DNA of 64,000 bases from Micropterus salmoides. Its lineage: Eukaryota; Chordata; Actinopteri; Centrarchiformes; Centrarchidae. How positions within the stretch are numbered: the stretch's first letter is position 1; each line of letters starts with the position of its first letter. Position numbers and translations under genes: made by a program. The stretch covers positions 12,452,469-12,516,468 of the forward strand of contig NW_024043372.1 of the NCBI RefSeq assembly GCF_014851395.1, given 5' to 3'. Below the pieces are notes generated by a model that saw only the letters and a list, made by a program, of their open reading frames with translations, was not told the DNA's origin and made no database searches. Of this stretch, positions 1 to 12,606 are shown one piece after another.

Positions 1-2039
1 CCAAACCAAAAATGCCATAAAGACATTTTATTGTGTTCTATGACTTGGAAAGCGAAATATGAACTTTTGGGATCTGCAGAGGTAAAGAAAATCAAGATAG
101 GAAATGTTGATGATATGGGAGGAATGTAGAAAAGATCTATTCATGACTTCCAAGGGAAGTGATGCTGACAAAAGGGTCTCTTGTGAGACATCCTTAGTAT
201 TCAAGGCAACCATAGCTGTGCACAGCGCGCCTCTATGCCCTGTGCCCTCAATCAGCCAAGTTACTTGCATGCTCACCTCTTCCCTATGGGCAGCGCTGGT
301 ATGTGCATGACAGAAAAGATAACATCCTTCGCTCGCCAAGGAGGGTTCACACAGGCACATACTGCTTAGCTGGCAATGACAAAAGCCACATCTAATGAAG
401 CACGTTGAATTGCACATCTAATGATCTCTGTGACTGTGATGTGGATGAAACAGTTATCCACATCGTCTGTGCCATTTTAAACAATAGAGGATCTGGAATA
501 CAACATGTTTCAAGATAATGATGTCTTCACGGCATATTAGAGCGACTAAAATAAAACATGCATCCCCTCCTTCAGCTGGCTGGCTGCTGAGCCTCGGGCT
601 AAAGACAGTGGTGACTCATGAACACTCTTCTCAAACAAAGACATGCACACTGTGCAAGTCACAGAGAGACAGTGTGTACAGTAAACACACACACGCACAC
701 TGGAGTGCAATGTTTTCATGTGTCTGTGTATATGGGTTGTGTGCTCCTAAATTGTTTGCGCTCCCTGACACACAGATGCCTTTTCAGGATTCTTGTGCGT
801 ATTTGTGACATTTTTAATAACACTGCGCAAGTGCGCAACAACTCCAGTCTATAAATCATTATCCTTCTTAGCAATTTGGTGCCCTGCAATTCCCACCTGA
901 TCAGCAGGCATTACCAAGACACAGAATGAGGCCCCTGGGTAAAGACCTAATAAAGTTAATCAACCTAGGAAGCTATTACCTTCCGACAGACTGTTTGGCT
1001 TCAAAACTAATCTGCAAATGGCAGCAAAACTCCAAATCAGCCTCTCATGAACACCATAAAATGTGCTATACATGTCCCTACTTGTTAGGGAATCTACAGA
1101 CCTAAATAACAGTCATGTGTTTCATTCTGTGAAATCCCATACTACTTTGTTTGGTTTGTGTTTTTCTCCTTGGAGAGTTTGAGAAGACGTTAACCCGCAA
1201 GTCACGGTCAAGAATGCTCTGATGCTAACCTTTGACGTCATTTGTTCCCCAAGGCAACAGGGATGCCATTCATCCAAGCTTTCATTTTCAGAGCCCAGAA
1301 ATATGGGAATTCATACAGTTCATCACTAGAGAAGCAGCAAAATCCAAGGAATAATAATGTACCATATGAAGTTATGCTTAGAAGACTAGAAAAAGTCATT
1401 TAGTCATTTACAGGCCAACATCATACACAGTGTATAGATTCTGAAATAATTCAAAAACCAATTCAGTATGCAGGCAGTAAAAACTGTGTTATTTTAAAAT
1501 TATTTTGAGCTATTGAGCACAGGTGTCTCACTTTGAAACGACACTCTTCAAATATGACTTCACTGTAAAAGATACTTTAAAGTCGAGAGGGATGAAATAA
1601 ATCACTACAAGAGAGTCAACAACAAAACTACTTGCTGTTGAGTCAGAATGGCTAAAGATGCAGCTCCTGTGAAAGCTTTCCAACAGACACGAACAGAGCT
1701 GACCTCTCAGCAGGGAAATGGGAGGGCAAGTGTGCATGGCTGAGTGAAGACGTAGCGCAGGATATCCATCAGTGTTAGAGAGTGCGAGCGAGACGGAGAC
1801 ACTGGAGGGTAGAGATGCAATCTTTTCTCAGCGTCTAACTGGGTTATTCTGTGAATTTCCTCAAATACCCTCTTATCAATAGCATTGACAACATCTGTAG
1901 GTAAGGGGAAAACTGACATGAGGTTACCCACAGTGAAGGGATCTGGCATTCCCCTACTGGTGTAGTGGTTTACCTGCATTTTATATCTCTGGATGGCAGT
2001 GTTGGTTAGTTGTCCCAAAAGTTATTGGACTTAATTTGT

Positions 2040-2560
2040 TTCAAACATTCATTGTTTCCAAACGATGAATCCTAATGACTTTGGTGATCTCCTGACATCC
2101 ATCAGTGATTCCAGGGTTTTCACTTATTCAGTGAATTATCTCATCATCTTTGAGATGGATTGGCACAAACCTTTGTACAGACATTCACGGTCCTGTGATG
2201 ATGAATCCTAATGACTGTGATTGCTCTAGTGCCACCATGAGATTCACATTTGGGGTTTTGAATGAAATATTCTTGACAGCTATAAAGGGATTCCCATGAA
2301 ATTTTGAAAAGACAACATTGGTGATCCCCTTAAATTTTGACCTGATGATGGTGCTAGTGTCTAGTACTTTGGTTTAGGACAGAATATTGGCAAAAACAAT
2401 CACATTCACACATGCTCTCCCAGCTTTTGGTAAGTTTTATGCTAATTAGCAAATGTTAGCATGCTAACATGATAAACTAAACTAAGGTGGCAAACATAAA
2501 CATTAGTGTTGTCATTGTGAGCCTCACAGAGCTGCTTGCATGCTGTAGACTCTTCTTGTT
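2040..2560 (+). repeat. Fish interspersed repeat with TTAGCATGCTAACA motif, copy 1
   Basis: Phrases such as GATGAATCCTAATGACTTTG, GGTGATCCCCTTAAATTTTG and GCAAATGTTAGCATGCTAAC recur at 31480-33065 and 56920-57465 in the same order. This marks a dispersed family with at least three diverged copies in the window. No coding capacity is visible. Confidence 0.7.
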
Positions 2561-4887
2561 CAGTTGTAACTGTCCCATGGAAGGAGGGATAGCAATCTGA
2601 ATCTGAAGGCTCTGAGAAGTGATGATAGCCAGCAGATACTTTTGAACAAGATGCATTGTTGTGACAATGTAAAATAGAGAGCAATCAATTCTGAGCAGGG
2701 GTTTCCAGCATTATTGCCATGAATTCTCACTTTCAAAAACTGGCGATCAGTGTTGTTATTACAGCAGTTATACTGCATACTTTTCAAAAGGAAACCATTT
2801 TTTCATTCTTTTATATCCCACTGCGTGGCATCATGTGCCACAACAACCGCTGCCGGCCAAATATACATATAAAAGGGTAAAGATACATTTAACAGATAAA
2901 TTCTGCATGCTGGAAGCACTCCATGGAATCCAACTGTAGTTCCTTCATTTGTATATAAGATGAGAGATAGCGTGATATCCTGTGTATTCACCTGCAGAGT
3001 ATTCATGTATGCATACATACGCGTGCGTGTGTGTAATGTTTGTGTTGAAGCCAGAGGCACACAGAGCTTCCTGTGTTAGGTTAATGTTCTCTGTGCTGCT
3101 CTCGGTGAAACAATAGGCAAGGCTCCATGTTTCTGAATTTCCCATCAGGGGGGTGATGATGACAATAGCCACTGACAGATTGAACACATTCCCTGTTTTG
3201 TTGCAGTTGGCACAGAAAATCATCATATATGAACACCAAAAATGTTCAAGTACATCTGATAACTAACAATCCACTGCGTCTTGGTGGAGGTGGTGATAAA
3301 ATGAGGGACGCATTTAAATTCAGAGGGAAGAAAGGACAAAGACAATTTAGTGACCAAAAGATGAGAGCTACAGATGACCAAGGATGAGAAGGCAGGTAAA
3401 TGGTTGGACACCCACACACCCCCAATCCGGTGTGAGGGGAGAGAAATTCTGAAGCTATTTGACCATCCAACAAGCACTTCTGATAGAGTACACGGCCCCA
3501 TAATTAATCCACAGATAACGCTGATGGTTCACAGCCAGGTGACTTTCAATGTAACGCCATCCACAGAGTGCTACAGATGTATGTCTTAATGATAGTAATG
3601 ATATTGGCAGTCATGAATCAATCAGATATGCTCTATATATTCAGCTGAGAGTCAAGAGATTTGTTCAGGGAAGTGATACTGTAAGACAATCCACCTCCAA
3701 TTTTAGACAGCTCACACAGCATGTTAAGATAGATTAAGAGCACACGTTGAGAATAAAGACATTAATCGCTGTTGATAGATGGGGGAAATCCATTTATAAA
3801 AGAAGAATTTGCACATACTCAAGATGCAAAACACTATAGGAAGGTCTTTCTGCTATCCGTTGCATTCCTTGTTGCAGGAACCCTGCGTACTGTCTCAAAT
3901 CTCTTTAAAAAAGTCATTCTTTTATGTGCAAATGTTTAGTGCTATGGCTAAATCTGCCTTCATCTTTAGATACACAGTGCTTAGCCAAAGGCTTTTAGCC
4001 TTTTTAACTTTTGAACATCAAAGAATTTTAGAGAGTAAAAATCCTTTTCTTGCTTAAAAATAGACTCTGCCCTTGACTCTATATTGAGCACATTTTTAGA
4101 AGCAATTTTACTTGTTGCTGGAGTAAAAGGCAAGACAGCACTGTAGTATTCAGTCCTCGCTTTCTGTCAAGACTATCTCAGATTTAAAAGGTGTCATTAC
4201 AAGAGATTTTTGTGTTAACCTGGATTCACCAGATCTTTCTTATTTTATGAAAGAGAAAATGTTTGTATTGTTTTGTGCACATGAAAATGTATGTCTTTAT
4301 CTCGGAAAATGTCAAATGTCTCCTTAGAGAAGCATGATTTGAACATTGTCATATAAAATAAAAAAGTCAGTGAATTCTCAAAAAGTGAATAAAAATGTGC
4401 CTGGGTTTGGTTTTTAGCGCTTGAATAGGTTCACTTAGTAGAAAGCTGACTCAAACTCAAACCTTTGGCAAACGAGAAAAGCAAGCTAAGAACAATACCC
4501 AACAGTGGGAAGCAGTCTCTTGTATACTTTGATAAAGACGGGGTTTTGCTATTTCTAACAAGAGCTGAGTCCTTGTATTACAACCCATTACAGATGAGAT
4601 GGTAAGAGATGATGGGTTTTTCAATGCCACTATGGGCACATATTGACTGACAGAAGGGAACAACAGAAATGTCTGTAGGGCAGATAAGCAGAGAGAGACT
4701 TAATTGCGCAGACAGCTTCCCGATAGAAACAATTTGGGATACTCAAGGCAGTTTTGTGTGTGCCTCTGAGGCTGGAAAAGAAATGGTTTGTGAAACTTCC
4801 CTCCTCTCTTTTTGCTGGTAATCTTCCACAATAGCTATGATGAAAGTGCAGATTTTGCACCTTTATTCATCATGTTATCCATGGAAG

Positions 4888-4943
4888 GTTAAAATCAAGG
4901 GCAACAGGACTTGTTTGAACATCTAGCTGCCCTTGATTTTAAC
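4888..4943. repeat. Hairpin with perfect 16-bp arms
   Basis: GTTAAAATCAAGGGCA (4888-4903) is exactly reversed as TGCCCTTGATTTTAAC (4928-4943) around a 24-nt loop. The left arm and the following bases resemble the repeat at 59595-59620, so this is probably a fold-back repeat remnant. Confidence 0.75.
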
Positions 4944-5456
4944 AAGTGCAAAGGGCTGAACAGAAGGGTTTTAAGATCGTTTATGCTTCTCCTGATGAGA
5001 AGACTTTGCAATTGAGAATTGTAGGTGTGTGAGGATCCATACTTAAATTGTCTTTTGCACCATGCCTTTGGGTAATCTTCACAAAATGAAACGGGGAAAA
5101 TGCAGTAAACCAACAAAAGGTCCATTCAACTTTAATTTTTAGGAAAATAAATGTTACTGTGATTGAAATTTTTTGTGTCTGTCTGTTTATCTATTATTAC
5201 TATTCCTATTGAAATCAATACAATATATTATTCACAATTGATTACAATTAAGTTTGTGATTTAAAGGTAGCTTTACCACACCAAATAATTTAAATCCCAC
5301 AAGAATGAAAAACTAAGATGACCATTACTACACGGCTAAGCTAGTTACCTTAGCATAAGCAGTAATTTAACTGTTTGTTGTTTTATCTTAATCGTGACTG
5401 GATTAAGTTACTGCCTCAACTAATTAGGTGGAATTAAACATTTATTTATGAATACT

Positions 5457-5600
5457 GACTGATGCAGGTACAATTTATGCTGCTGCTGAATAAATGTTTC
5501 CTTTGGACTAACACATGAACACTGACAAACAAAAAATGTATGAACATACAGGTGAGGTGGGTGGTTTTATGAGAACTTACGTTTTAAAATCCAAAAAATC
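5457..5600 (+). repeat. Diverged direct repeat, left copy
   Basis: Shares the ordered blocks GACTGATG, CTGAATAAATGTTTCCTTTG, AAATGTATGAAC, ACATACAGGTG and GGGTGGTTTT with 6921-7070, about 1.46 kb away. Either a local duplication or two insertions of one family. Confidence 0.6.
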
Positions 5601-6920
5601 CAGAATTCAATTGCACAGATGGATATTGAGACCAAGGTTGTTTAGTTAAATGGACAGCTTGTTAGGGGAATTTTATTAAAGGCATAGTTATAGTCAGTGA
5701 ACAGCATCCAGATATAACTCTCCTGTTGTTCCAGGTGTGACAGGGCAGTTTGAAGGGAAAGTGAGATGGCGTCTGTCCTCTGTTGACCTGTTTGCCCTGC
5801 AAGCAAATTGGTACTGGTCCAGGGAGGATGAGATGTTGTTTTTTTATGTGTGTTATGACAAGTTGTTCAAAACACACACATGACTATGAGGTCAGGGCCA
5901 TTGGGCGATAGTCATTCAGGGATCTGATGTGGTCTGGTGTGTTGTTGTCTACGTCTTCAATCAGTTGTCTGCTATTTTCACAGAAATTATGCAGTTTTCA
6001 TGGAATAATAATTTGTAGTTACTGTTTTTGGCTTTCACAACATAATATATCAAAAAAAGATACATTTTAATTTAGCTTTAAAAGTAGTGGCTTTAAAAGT
6101 AGTAGTGGATTAGTAACCTTTAACAGTAGCTCTTAATTTACTAAAAGAATAACTGAATGTTAACCATCAGACAGTAGCACTTTCTAACGTAAAGGATAAA
6201 CCAAATGTTGTTTTAGAATAGAAATTAAACAAAACTGGACCATCTACAAAAGTGCAACAAAACTAAGACAAATGTGATTTTCTTGCAGCCAAGTGATAAA
6301 GGCAAAAATCAATCTTTGTGATGGGCCACGGACACTTTTAAGAGGGAGACAAACTACTTTTATATGCATGTATGGATAAAAACCATATGTTTGAGGTGAT
6401 GAGGACCCTGATAAAAAATTTAAATCCAAGTTTAGTTGGAGGTGAGGTTATATGAAAAATTTATTGTTATTCCACATTTAGACATTCAGAAGGGGGGGGG
6501 GGGGCGACAAAAGAGAATGAAAAACGAATATAAGAATCTCTGACATTTTCTTGTTTGGATGGTAAATTCTGTAAAACAAATATTATTTACAGGACAAAAC
6601 AATCTCACATCAAGCTCCATTTATTAGCTGGTCATGTGATTTGATTGAAAGCCCCAGAACAACTGGTTTCTGATGTCAAGAAATAACTCTGGGGGTTTAA
6701 GACACTGACCATGTAAAACCAACCTGTGTCGTTTGATTCTGGTTGTGGATCTTTGTCAACTCTCTAAAAAAAGGCAAAAACACTCAAAAACAGCACAGAA
6801 AAAAAAAAAAATCTTTTAAACTATTTTGAATAAAACCTCAGATAATCCGAGTACTTTAAAACAGCCATTAGATGTCACAGAATACATGCTTTCTTCAGTT
6901 TAGTCAGATTAATAAATGTT

Positions 6921-7070
6921 GACTGATGTACAATTTATCTTACTTTTTTGGCTGAATAAATGTTTCCTTTGGGTTTACATGAACACGGACAAACTGAAAA
7001 ATGTATGAACAACATACAGGTGGGGGTGGGTGGTTTTGGGAGAATTTAAGTCTTAAAATCCATTAAAAAG
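6921..7070 (+). repeat. Diverged direct repeat, right copy
   Basis: Partner of 5457-5600, with the same blocks in the same order and several small insertions and substitutions. Confidence 0.6.
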
Positions 7071-8672
7071 TAATATAACATTCAGACATATCTTTAACCA
7101 ATTCTATTTTTACTTCACACCAGTATTTACAACCGTATCAGTAAATAGTTGTGTAAATTGTCCGCCTGTCCTTTTGACTTTATGAAACTCAGCTGAGAAG
7201 TGCAAAATACTCTGAATGCAAATGCTGACAGATGAATATTTAACATGGTTATTTATAAAACATGGCAAAGCACAACGCAGTGGAGCAGGTGAAGGAGAAT
7301 CACCATCAGTGTCCACAGAGCGTACAGCTGGCCGGTGGCAGGCAGGCTAAGGACAGTTTATACTGAAGTAGGGCAGCTAACAATATTGTGTGTGCTCAAA
7401 ATGTTCACCCAGTGGCAGCGAGTGACTAATTCTTACAGTCACATTTAGACTTTTAGCTGATGGCATATTGTTATTTTGCTCAAGGACACTTTGGCAGGAC
7501 ACACAGTCTGTTTGTAGTGACTGAACCTTTACAGTGTAGTAAAGCTAACTCTTCATCTGCCATCCCAGTGTGCTGTGATGTGGCAGCAGTAAATCAATCC
7601 TGGAGGGAGAGGAAATAATAATTCTATCTTTCTTTCTTCCTGGTCACTTACAAGGCCCACTAATCAAATTAGCCTTAATAGAATCTAATTTGATGTCATT
7701 CATTTGCTAACCGGCCAGGCGTTGCATTCCAACATCTCAGTGGAAGAAAATAATCTATGATCAAGAAGTGAAGCAAAGTACAACAAAAAGTTTTGCAAAA
7801 ATGTGAAAATACATGTAAAGCCTGGACATCTACAGCTGTGTTTTGTACAGCAGGTTAGTAAGAGATTAGATGCAAGCTCTGCTTTGTTTTCTCAGATGCT
7901 GTGTTGTACTACATCTGTATCAGCTCGCAGGCCCATGGGAGCCCCTGCTGGCCAAAAGATCCACTGTTTGAAACACGCAGATTCAAGAGGCTCTCCCTAA
8001 GGCCAAGGAAAATGGATATTGATCTGGAGCCATGACTAAATGGATTAAATTACAGAGTAGTGTTGGTAGCAGGGCAGCAGAGAGTAGGAGATGGGGAGGT
8101 AGAATAGAGATGGAGTGAGAGACAAAAGAAAGGAGGAAAAGGGGAGATGGGGAATTGAAAGTCTCCGTAAGTCTTTGCCTTGCAGACCGTTTTCCTTCTC
8201 TCAGACTCTTTTCATCAATAGCCCACCCAGCAGTCCTGCGCAGTCATGCCACACTCCCATCATCAAGCATCATCCTGGTCTAGATGCAGTTATGCGCCAA
8301 TTGGCTTTAGAGGAATCGGCAGTCGGGGATTATCACTTTCCATTCAACCAAGGCTGTTGAGTGGTAAGAATACCAACTGCACGGTGGGAGCAAAATAAGA
8401 TGCATTATCATGAATACAGAACCCAAATTATCCTTCTGAGTGTAAATCTCAGAGCGGATCTGGTTTGCTGGCAGTCGCGGTAAAACCTGTTTTATATAAA
8501 AAGTTAATCAATCAGCCTTCTAAAGCCCCTGTTCTTCGTGGCCTTGATGATGGGTCTGAAGGCTGCAGAGAACAGCTTCCCGACTGCCTCTCCTGTGAGA
8601 ACTGAGAGTTGATATTCGGGACATTCATGCGTTTACTTGTATGACAGGAATATCAATATAGAGGTGTGTGAA

Positions 8673-8856
8673 CTACACTGTAAAAATTTAAAAGTCAAAT
8701 CAACTTCATTTTGATTGGTAGTTCCTGAACATCATAACTAGATCACAATGACCTGATTTAAACTGACAAATTTATCCAGTTACAATGATATAATAAAAGA
8801 CTGGACTGATTGAACAGTTAAGTCAATATTATTTAATGTGATTTTTTACAGTGTAG
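8673..8856. mobile_element. 184-bp MITE with CTACACTGTAAAAA ends
   Basis: The left end CTACACTGTAAAAA (8673-8686) is mirrored by TTTTTTACAGTGTAG at the right end (about 8842-8856). Size and ends match small non-autonomous elements common in fish introns. No clear target-site duplication, so the superfamily is open. Confidence 0.65.
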
Positions 8857-9595
8857 ACAAGTTTGATATATATAAGTCCCCAAATTCTCGCTCTATTGTG
8901 TTGAACCAAGACACTAGCTTGGTTTGTTGGCACAACTTCAGTATGTTCTTTAAAAATGCTGCAGTATTTTCTTTAAAAATGTTCTAACAGCTTGCAATCC
9001 TCACTTATACCAGTTAGCGTTTTTACAGCGTAGCATATAGTAATAGCAACATCAAGGGAATGCTGTTTCATCCCAAAGGACACATTTCTACTGTGGAAAA
9101 TACATTGTGAATAACTGTCATCTCAACTGTCATCTAAAATGTCTTTTCACGCCGTAACAGTACTTGAGTTGTTACATATTTATCATGATCAGGCTTATTT
9201 CTTCAACTTCCGAACTCGAATCATAAACACTTTGTCCCACTCCACTGCATTACCTTCAGGGCAACGCTCCACTTCACAACTAGATTGAATATTCATAAAG
9301 ACTCTCCTGATTTCAGATGACACTTGGGCATCCGCCTATGCTCGACATATGCATAAAATGTGCATTAATATGGTCTTGCTCCTATCCCACTGATGTGAAG
9401 AGAGGATGCTTATAGTACACTTAATGGAATCCATCCCTTAGAGTGGCTGCCCCAGATTGCATGTAATGTACCACAGTCTCTTTGAAGATCACAATTTACA
9501 ACATATGAGTGATTGCTACCAAATGTTGTCTAATGTGGTGCACAGCACGAACAGTTTGAATTGTCTATTAGGTACTTTACTTTGGTCTGCAAGTA

Positions 9596-10156
9596 CACTG
9601 CTCAAAAAAATTAAGGGAACACTTATCAAGAAATCACACAACAGATTTCAATGAACGAAACAATGCAAAGTTCAAAATCTTTACTGTACATTTTATAATT
9701 TGGTAAGAACAAAATTACATAACAATGGTCAATGGAAACCAAAATTACCAACCCCTTGAGGGCTGGATTAAACCACACCGAAATTGAAAAAATGTCCAAT
9801 CACAGGCTCATCCAACTTATAATGTGACTCAGTGGTAGAATGGGCTGCAGCGATCGCGTCATGCTAGTAGTGTAGACAAGTACACTAGCAAAACACAAAA
9901 CTAGAGAACAGTCAGTCAGGAAGGATAAGGAGAAAGCAATTGTCTGTAGCCACCACCTACAAAAAAAGACCATTCCTTTCATGCTGCTGCCTCTCCAGTG
10001 CACCTGTGCACTACTTTTATTTGCACCAAAACAGGCAACATTAATTCAGTCACAAATGCTTCTATACTGGACAGATTGATATCCATAAAGTTTAACTGAC
10101 TTGATGTTATACTGTGGTGATTAAAGTGTTCCCTTATTTTTTGTTTTTGAGCAGTG
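9596..10156. mobile_element. 561-bp non-autonomous DNA transposon with ~28-bp inverted ends
   Basis: The left end CACTGCTCAAAAAAATTAAG and following GGAACACTT are mirrored at the right by AAAGTGTTCCCTTA and GAGCAGTG. The interior has no intact transposase frame. This terminal motif is one I recall from abundant fish DNA transposons. Confidence 0.75.
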
Positions 10157-12034
10157 CATACAAATTGGCAAACACAGCGTGAAGCATATGGCTATTGCCC
10201 CCAACAAATTTGCTTTTTGTTTTTTGTTTTTTGAAATATGTGGCCTAGAAATTTCCTAAAACATAAAGCCACAAAAATGTCCTCTGGGAGTGTGAGATAC
10301 AAAGAAATTCAGACAGTCCACGGAAGCACATAATCAGTCATCGCACATCATTCCAGTGTCTTGGTTCTAATTACACAGCATTACGACTCTCTAGCTCCAT
10401 CTGTTGAGACATTTTTATAATTATTGACAGACATAAGTGATTATGGATAGTTACACTCCAGTTAGAAGAGAGAGCTGAATTGTTGCAAGGCATTGCACAC
10501 ACAAATGTCAGCGAGATAATAATTCACTGGCAGACACAGATTCTTATGTAAGAGCAGGAATTCTTCAAACATGCTTGACTGAATAAACTAATGAGGGCTG
10601 GGTCAACTTCCTCATTTGTCTAGTGAAACAATATCTTAAGCATCTGTCTGTTTTCTATATGTGCTTGTAATGTTCTGGATCTCAAGAGGGTGATGCTTAA
10701 CCCAGGGGCAGAACGCAGTGTTCACACTGAACAGGTCACCAGTCTATCACAGGGCTACATACACATGTTAAATTCACTCAGGAAAACTATCAGGTGCCCG
10801 CGTTGGGTTCAATGCACGGGTCACTTTGCTGTCCGACGACAGCACCAATGTTAAGTACTTAAGTTATGTTTGACAACTTATAATGCCAGGCAAAAATGAA
10901 AGGGCCCATTGTTTTCAGAAAGTTTCAATTTAAAATGACAAAAGAATTATGTAAAACCTAAAAAGAAAAGCAAGGATATGTAAAGTGATGCACTGAATAA
11001 ACTGGAGATGCTTCCAAAGCATTACATAACTTAAATTGAACTGCTGTTTTAGTAATTTTTTAGGCAAAAATTCTAACCTCTAAATATGTGAGAATTTGAT
11101 GTTTCTCATTTGTAACAGTAAAGGAAATTTATTTTGAGTTTTGGACTATTGATCAGACAAAACAAGACATTTGAAGTTGTCACCTTAGGTGGTGGGAAAT
11201 TATAGCAGCATCTTACTATTGTCTTAATCGAGAGACTAATCAGCAGATTACCTTCTTATGAAAATTATTATTTGCAGCCCTATTTTGAAGACGTTGAACA
11301 TCTTACTTTATAGTGAACAGCTCAAAGTGCATTGCTGTTTAAAAGCATCAACAAATCAATGCATCAACAGATACAGTGATATACTATTACATTAAAAAGG
11401 AAGATATGCTGAACCTGTAAGCAAACAATTGTCTTTCACAATCAGGAGATACAAAGCAACATTAGCATTAGTTTAGAGTCGGTTTTTTTTGCCCACTCAA
11501 CGAACGGTCTGTTTTGCTCTCAACCAACTCCTGAGGGAAATATCAGGTTCTTTAGATGCTAAACGTGTCACCATGTTCACCAGTTAGCAGCCAACTTTGC
11601 CTGTCTGCTGTTTGGTGCTGAGCAGGTAGTGTACAGTCAGTTTATAGGGCTTTTTGCTAAAAAAAAAACAAAAAAAAAAAAAGCCACACACAACACAGCT
11701 TTCTGCTGTGTCTGTAAACAATGCTGATGAGAGCAGAGAGAATGAACCAAAACAGTCACTGGAAAACAATGAGGTGAAAGACACTGAAATGCTCCGTAGA
11801 GCTGATGGGAAATACTGCGTTAGGTCATAATTATCTCTATTTTGACATGCTGAATTACTTTTTAGCTGCTTTAAGGAACGTTACCTAGGACAGCTGATTA
11901 ACAGTGTTACAAACTGCATTTCCAACAATATAATAAAACAGGGATATTCAGACTGTCTGGACTAAAACAAAATGCCCAATTCAAGAGTCTGAAGAATTCA
12001 ATTCTTGGTTTTAGTCCCTACATATCCCAAAGAC

Positions 12035-12078
<44 letters not shown>

Positions 12079-12165
12079 TTTTCACATTGCCTGTTATCAT
12101 TCTTTAAAATGAGCTTTGTTGATATGGACTGCAAAATCTAAAAGAAACAGGTTTGAAATCACTGT
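10157..12165. other. Intergenic sequence between the MITE and the snrpc 3' end
   Basis: No gene. At about 10735-10770 a phrase AGGTCACCAGTCTATCACAG resembles the inverse of the SINE tail seen at 36354-36490. A hAT-like fragment lies at 11147-11285, an A-rich run at 11660-11682, and a CA repeat at 12038-12075. Confidence 0.5.
12038..12075. repeat. CA microsatellite
   Basis: Pure AC dinucleotide run of about 19 units just beyond the proposed snrpc poly(A) signal. Confidence 0.9.
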
Positions 12166-12606
12166 TTTATTTATCAAAGCAATGCAATGAAATACAACAA
12201 AACATGTAAAACCTAAAACAAAGCAAAATTATTGTAACAAATATTGTCAAATCAAACACGGTCTTGTGCGTGCTGAACAGTTTGTCAAAGTAAGAAAGGA
12301 TATTTCAATATTGACACCAACACGAGAGAGGACATTTAATTTAAAAAAAACAACTTTAAAAACAGGGATTTGAAATGAATTCTAATGCAAATGAGTAGTA
12401 AAAAACGTACTACTTTCTATGATTAAAGCAGAAAATAAAGTAATTAAATGACTAATGAAATAATTACATCAGGGACTTCAAGGTTGAAGAGACTGGACAT
12501 TTGAGAATCTAAAAAGTTGCACTGATAAATCCAAGTGTTAAACCAAGTGTCCTCACTAGACAGTGTCTGTTCATGGCAACAAAGAACGGAGAAAACCCAC
12601 TCGCTC
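12166..12606 (-). other. snrpc: snrpc 3' UTR with candidate poly(A) signal
   Basis: Sequence downstream of the snrpc stop codon. The first canonical AATAAA I see on the minus strand is at 12171-12166, about 435 nt past the stop, which is a plausible 3' UTR length. A CA repeat follows shortly after (12038-12075). The cleavage site cannot be placed without transcript data. Confidence 0.5.

Larger units (their letters stand above)
1..8672. other. Intergenic sequence left of snrpc, no gene recognised
   Basis: No coding exon could be supported on either strand. In human the neighbour beyond SNRPC is UHRF1BP1, but I saw no trace of it here. The stretch contains diverged fish repeats (about 2040-2560), a hairpin (4888-4943), a pair of related direct repeats (5457-5600 and 6921-7070) and a poly-G run (6493-6504). 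Confidence 0.6.

Noticed and set aside
28..417. 129-residue minus-strand frame at the left edge
   Set aside because: Cysteine- and serine-rich random-looking sequence with no motif or splice context.
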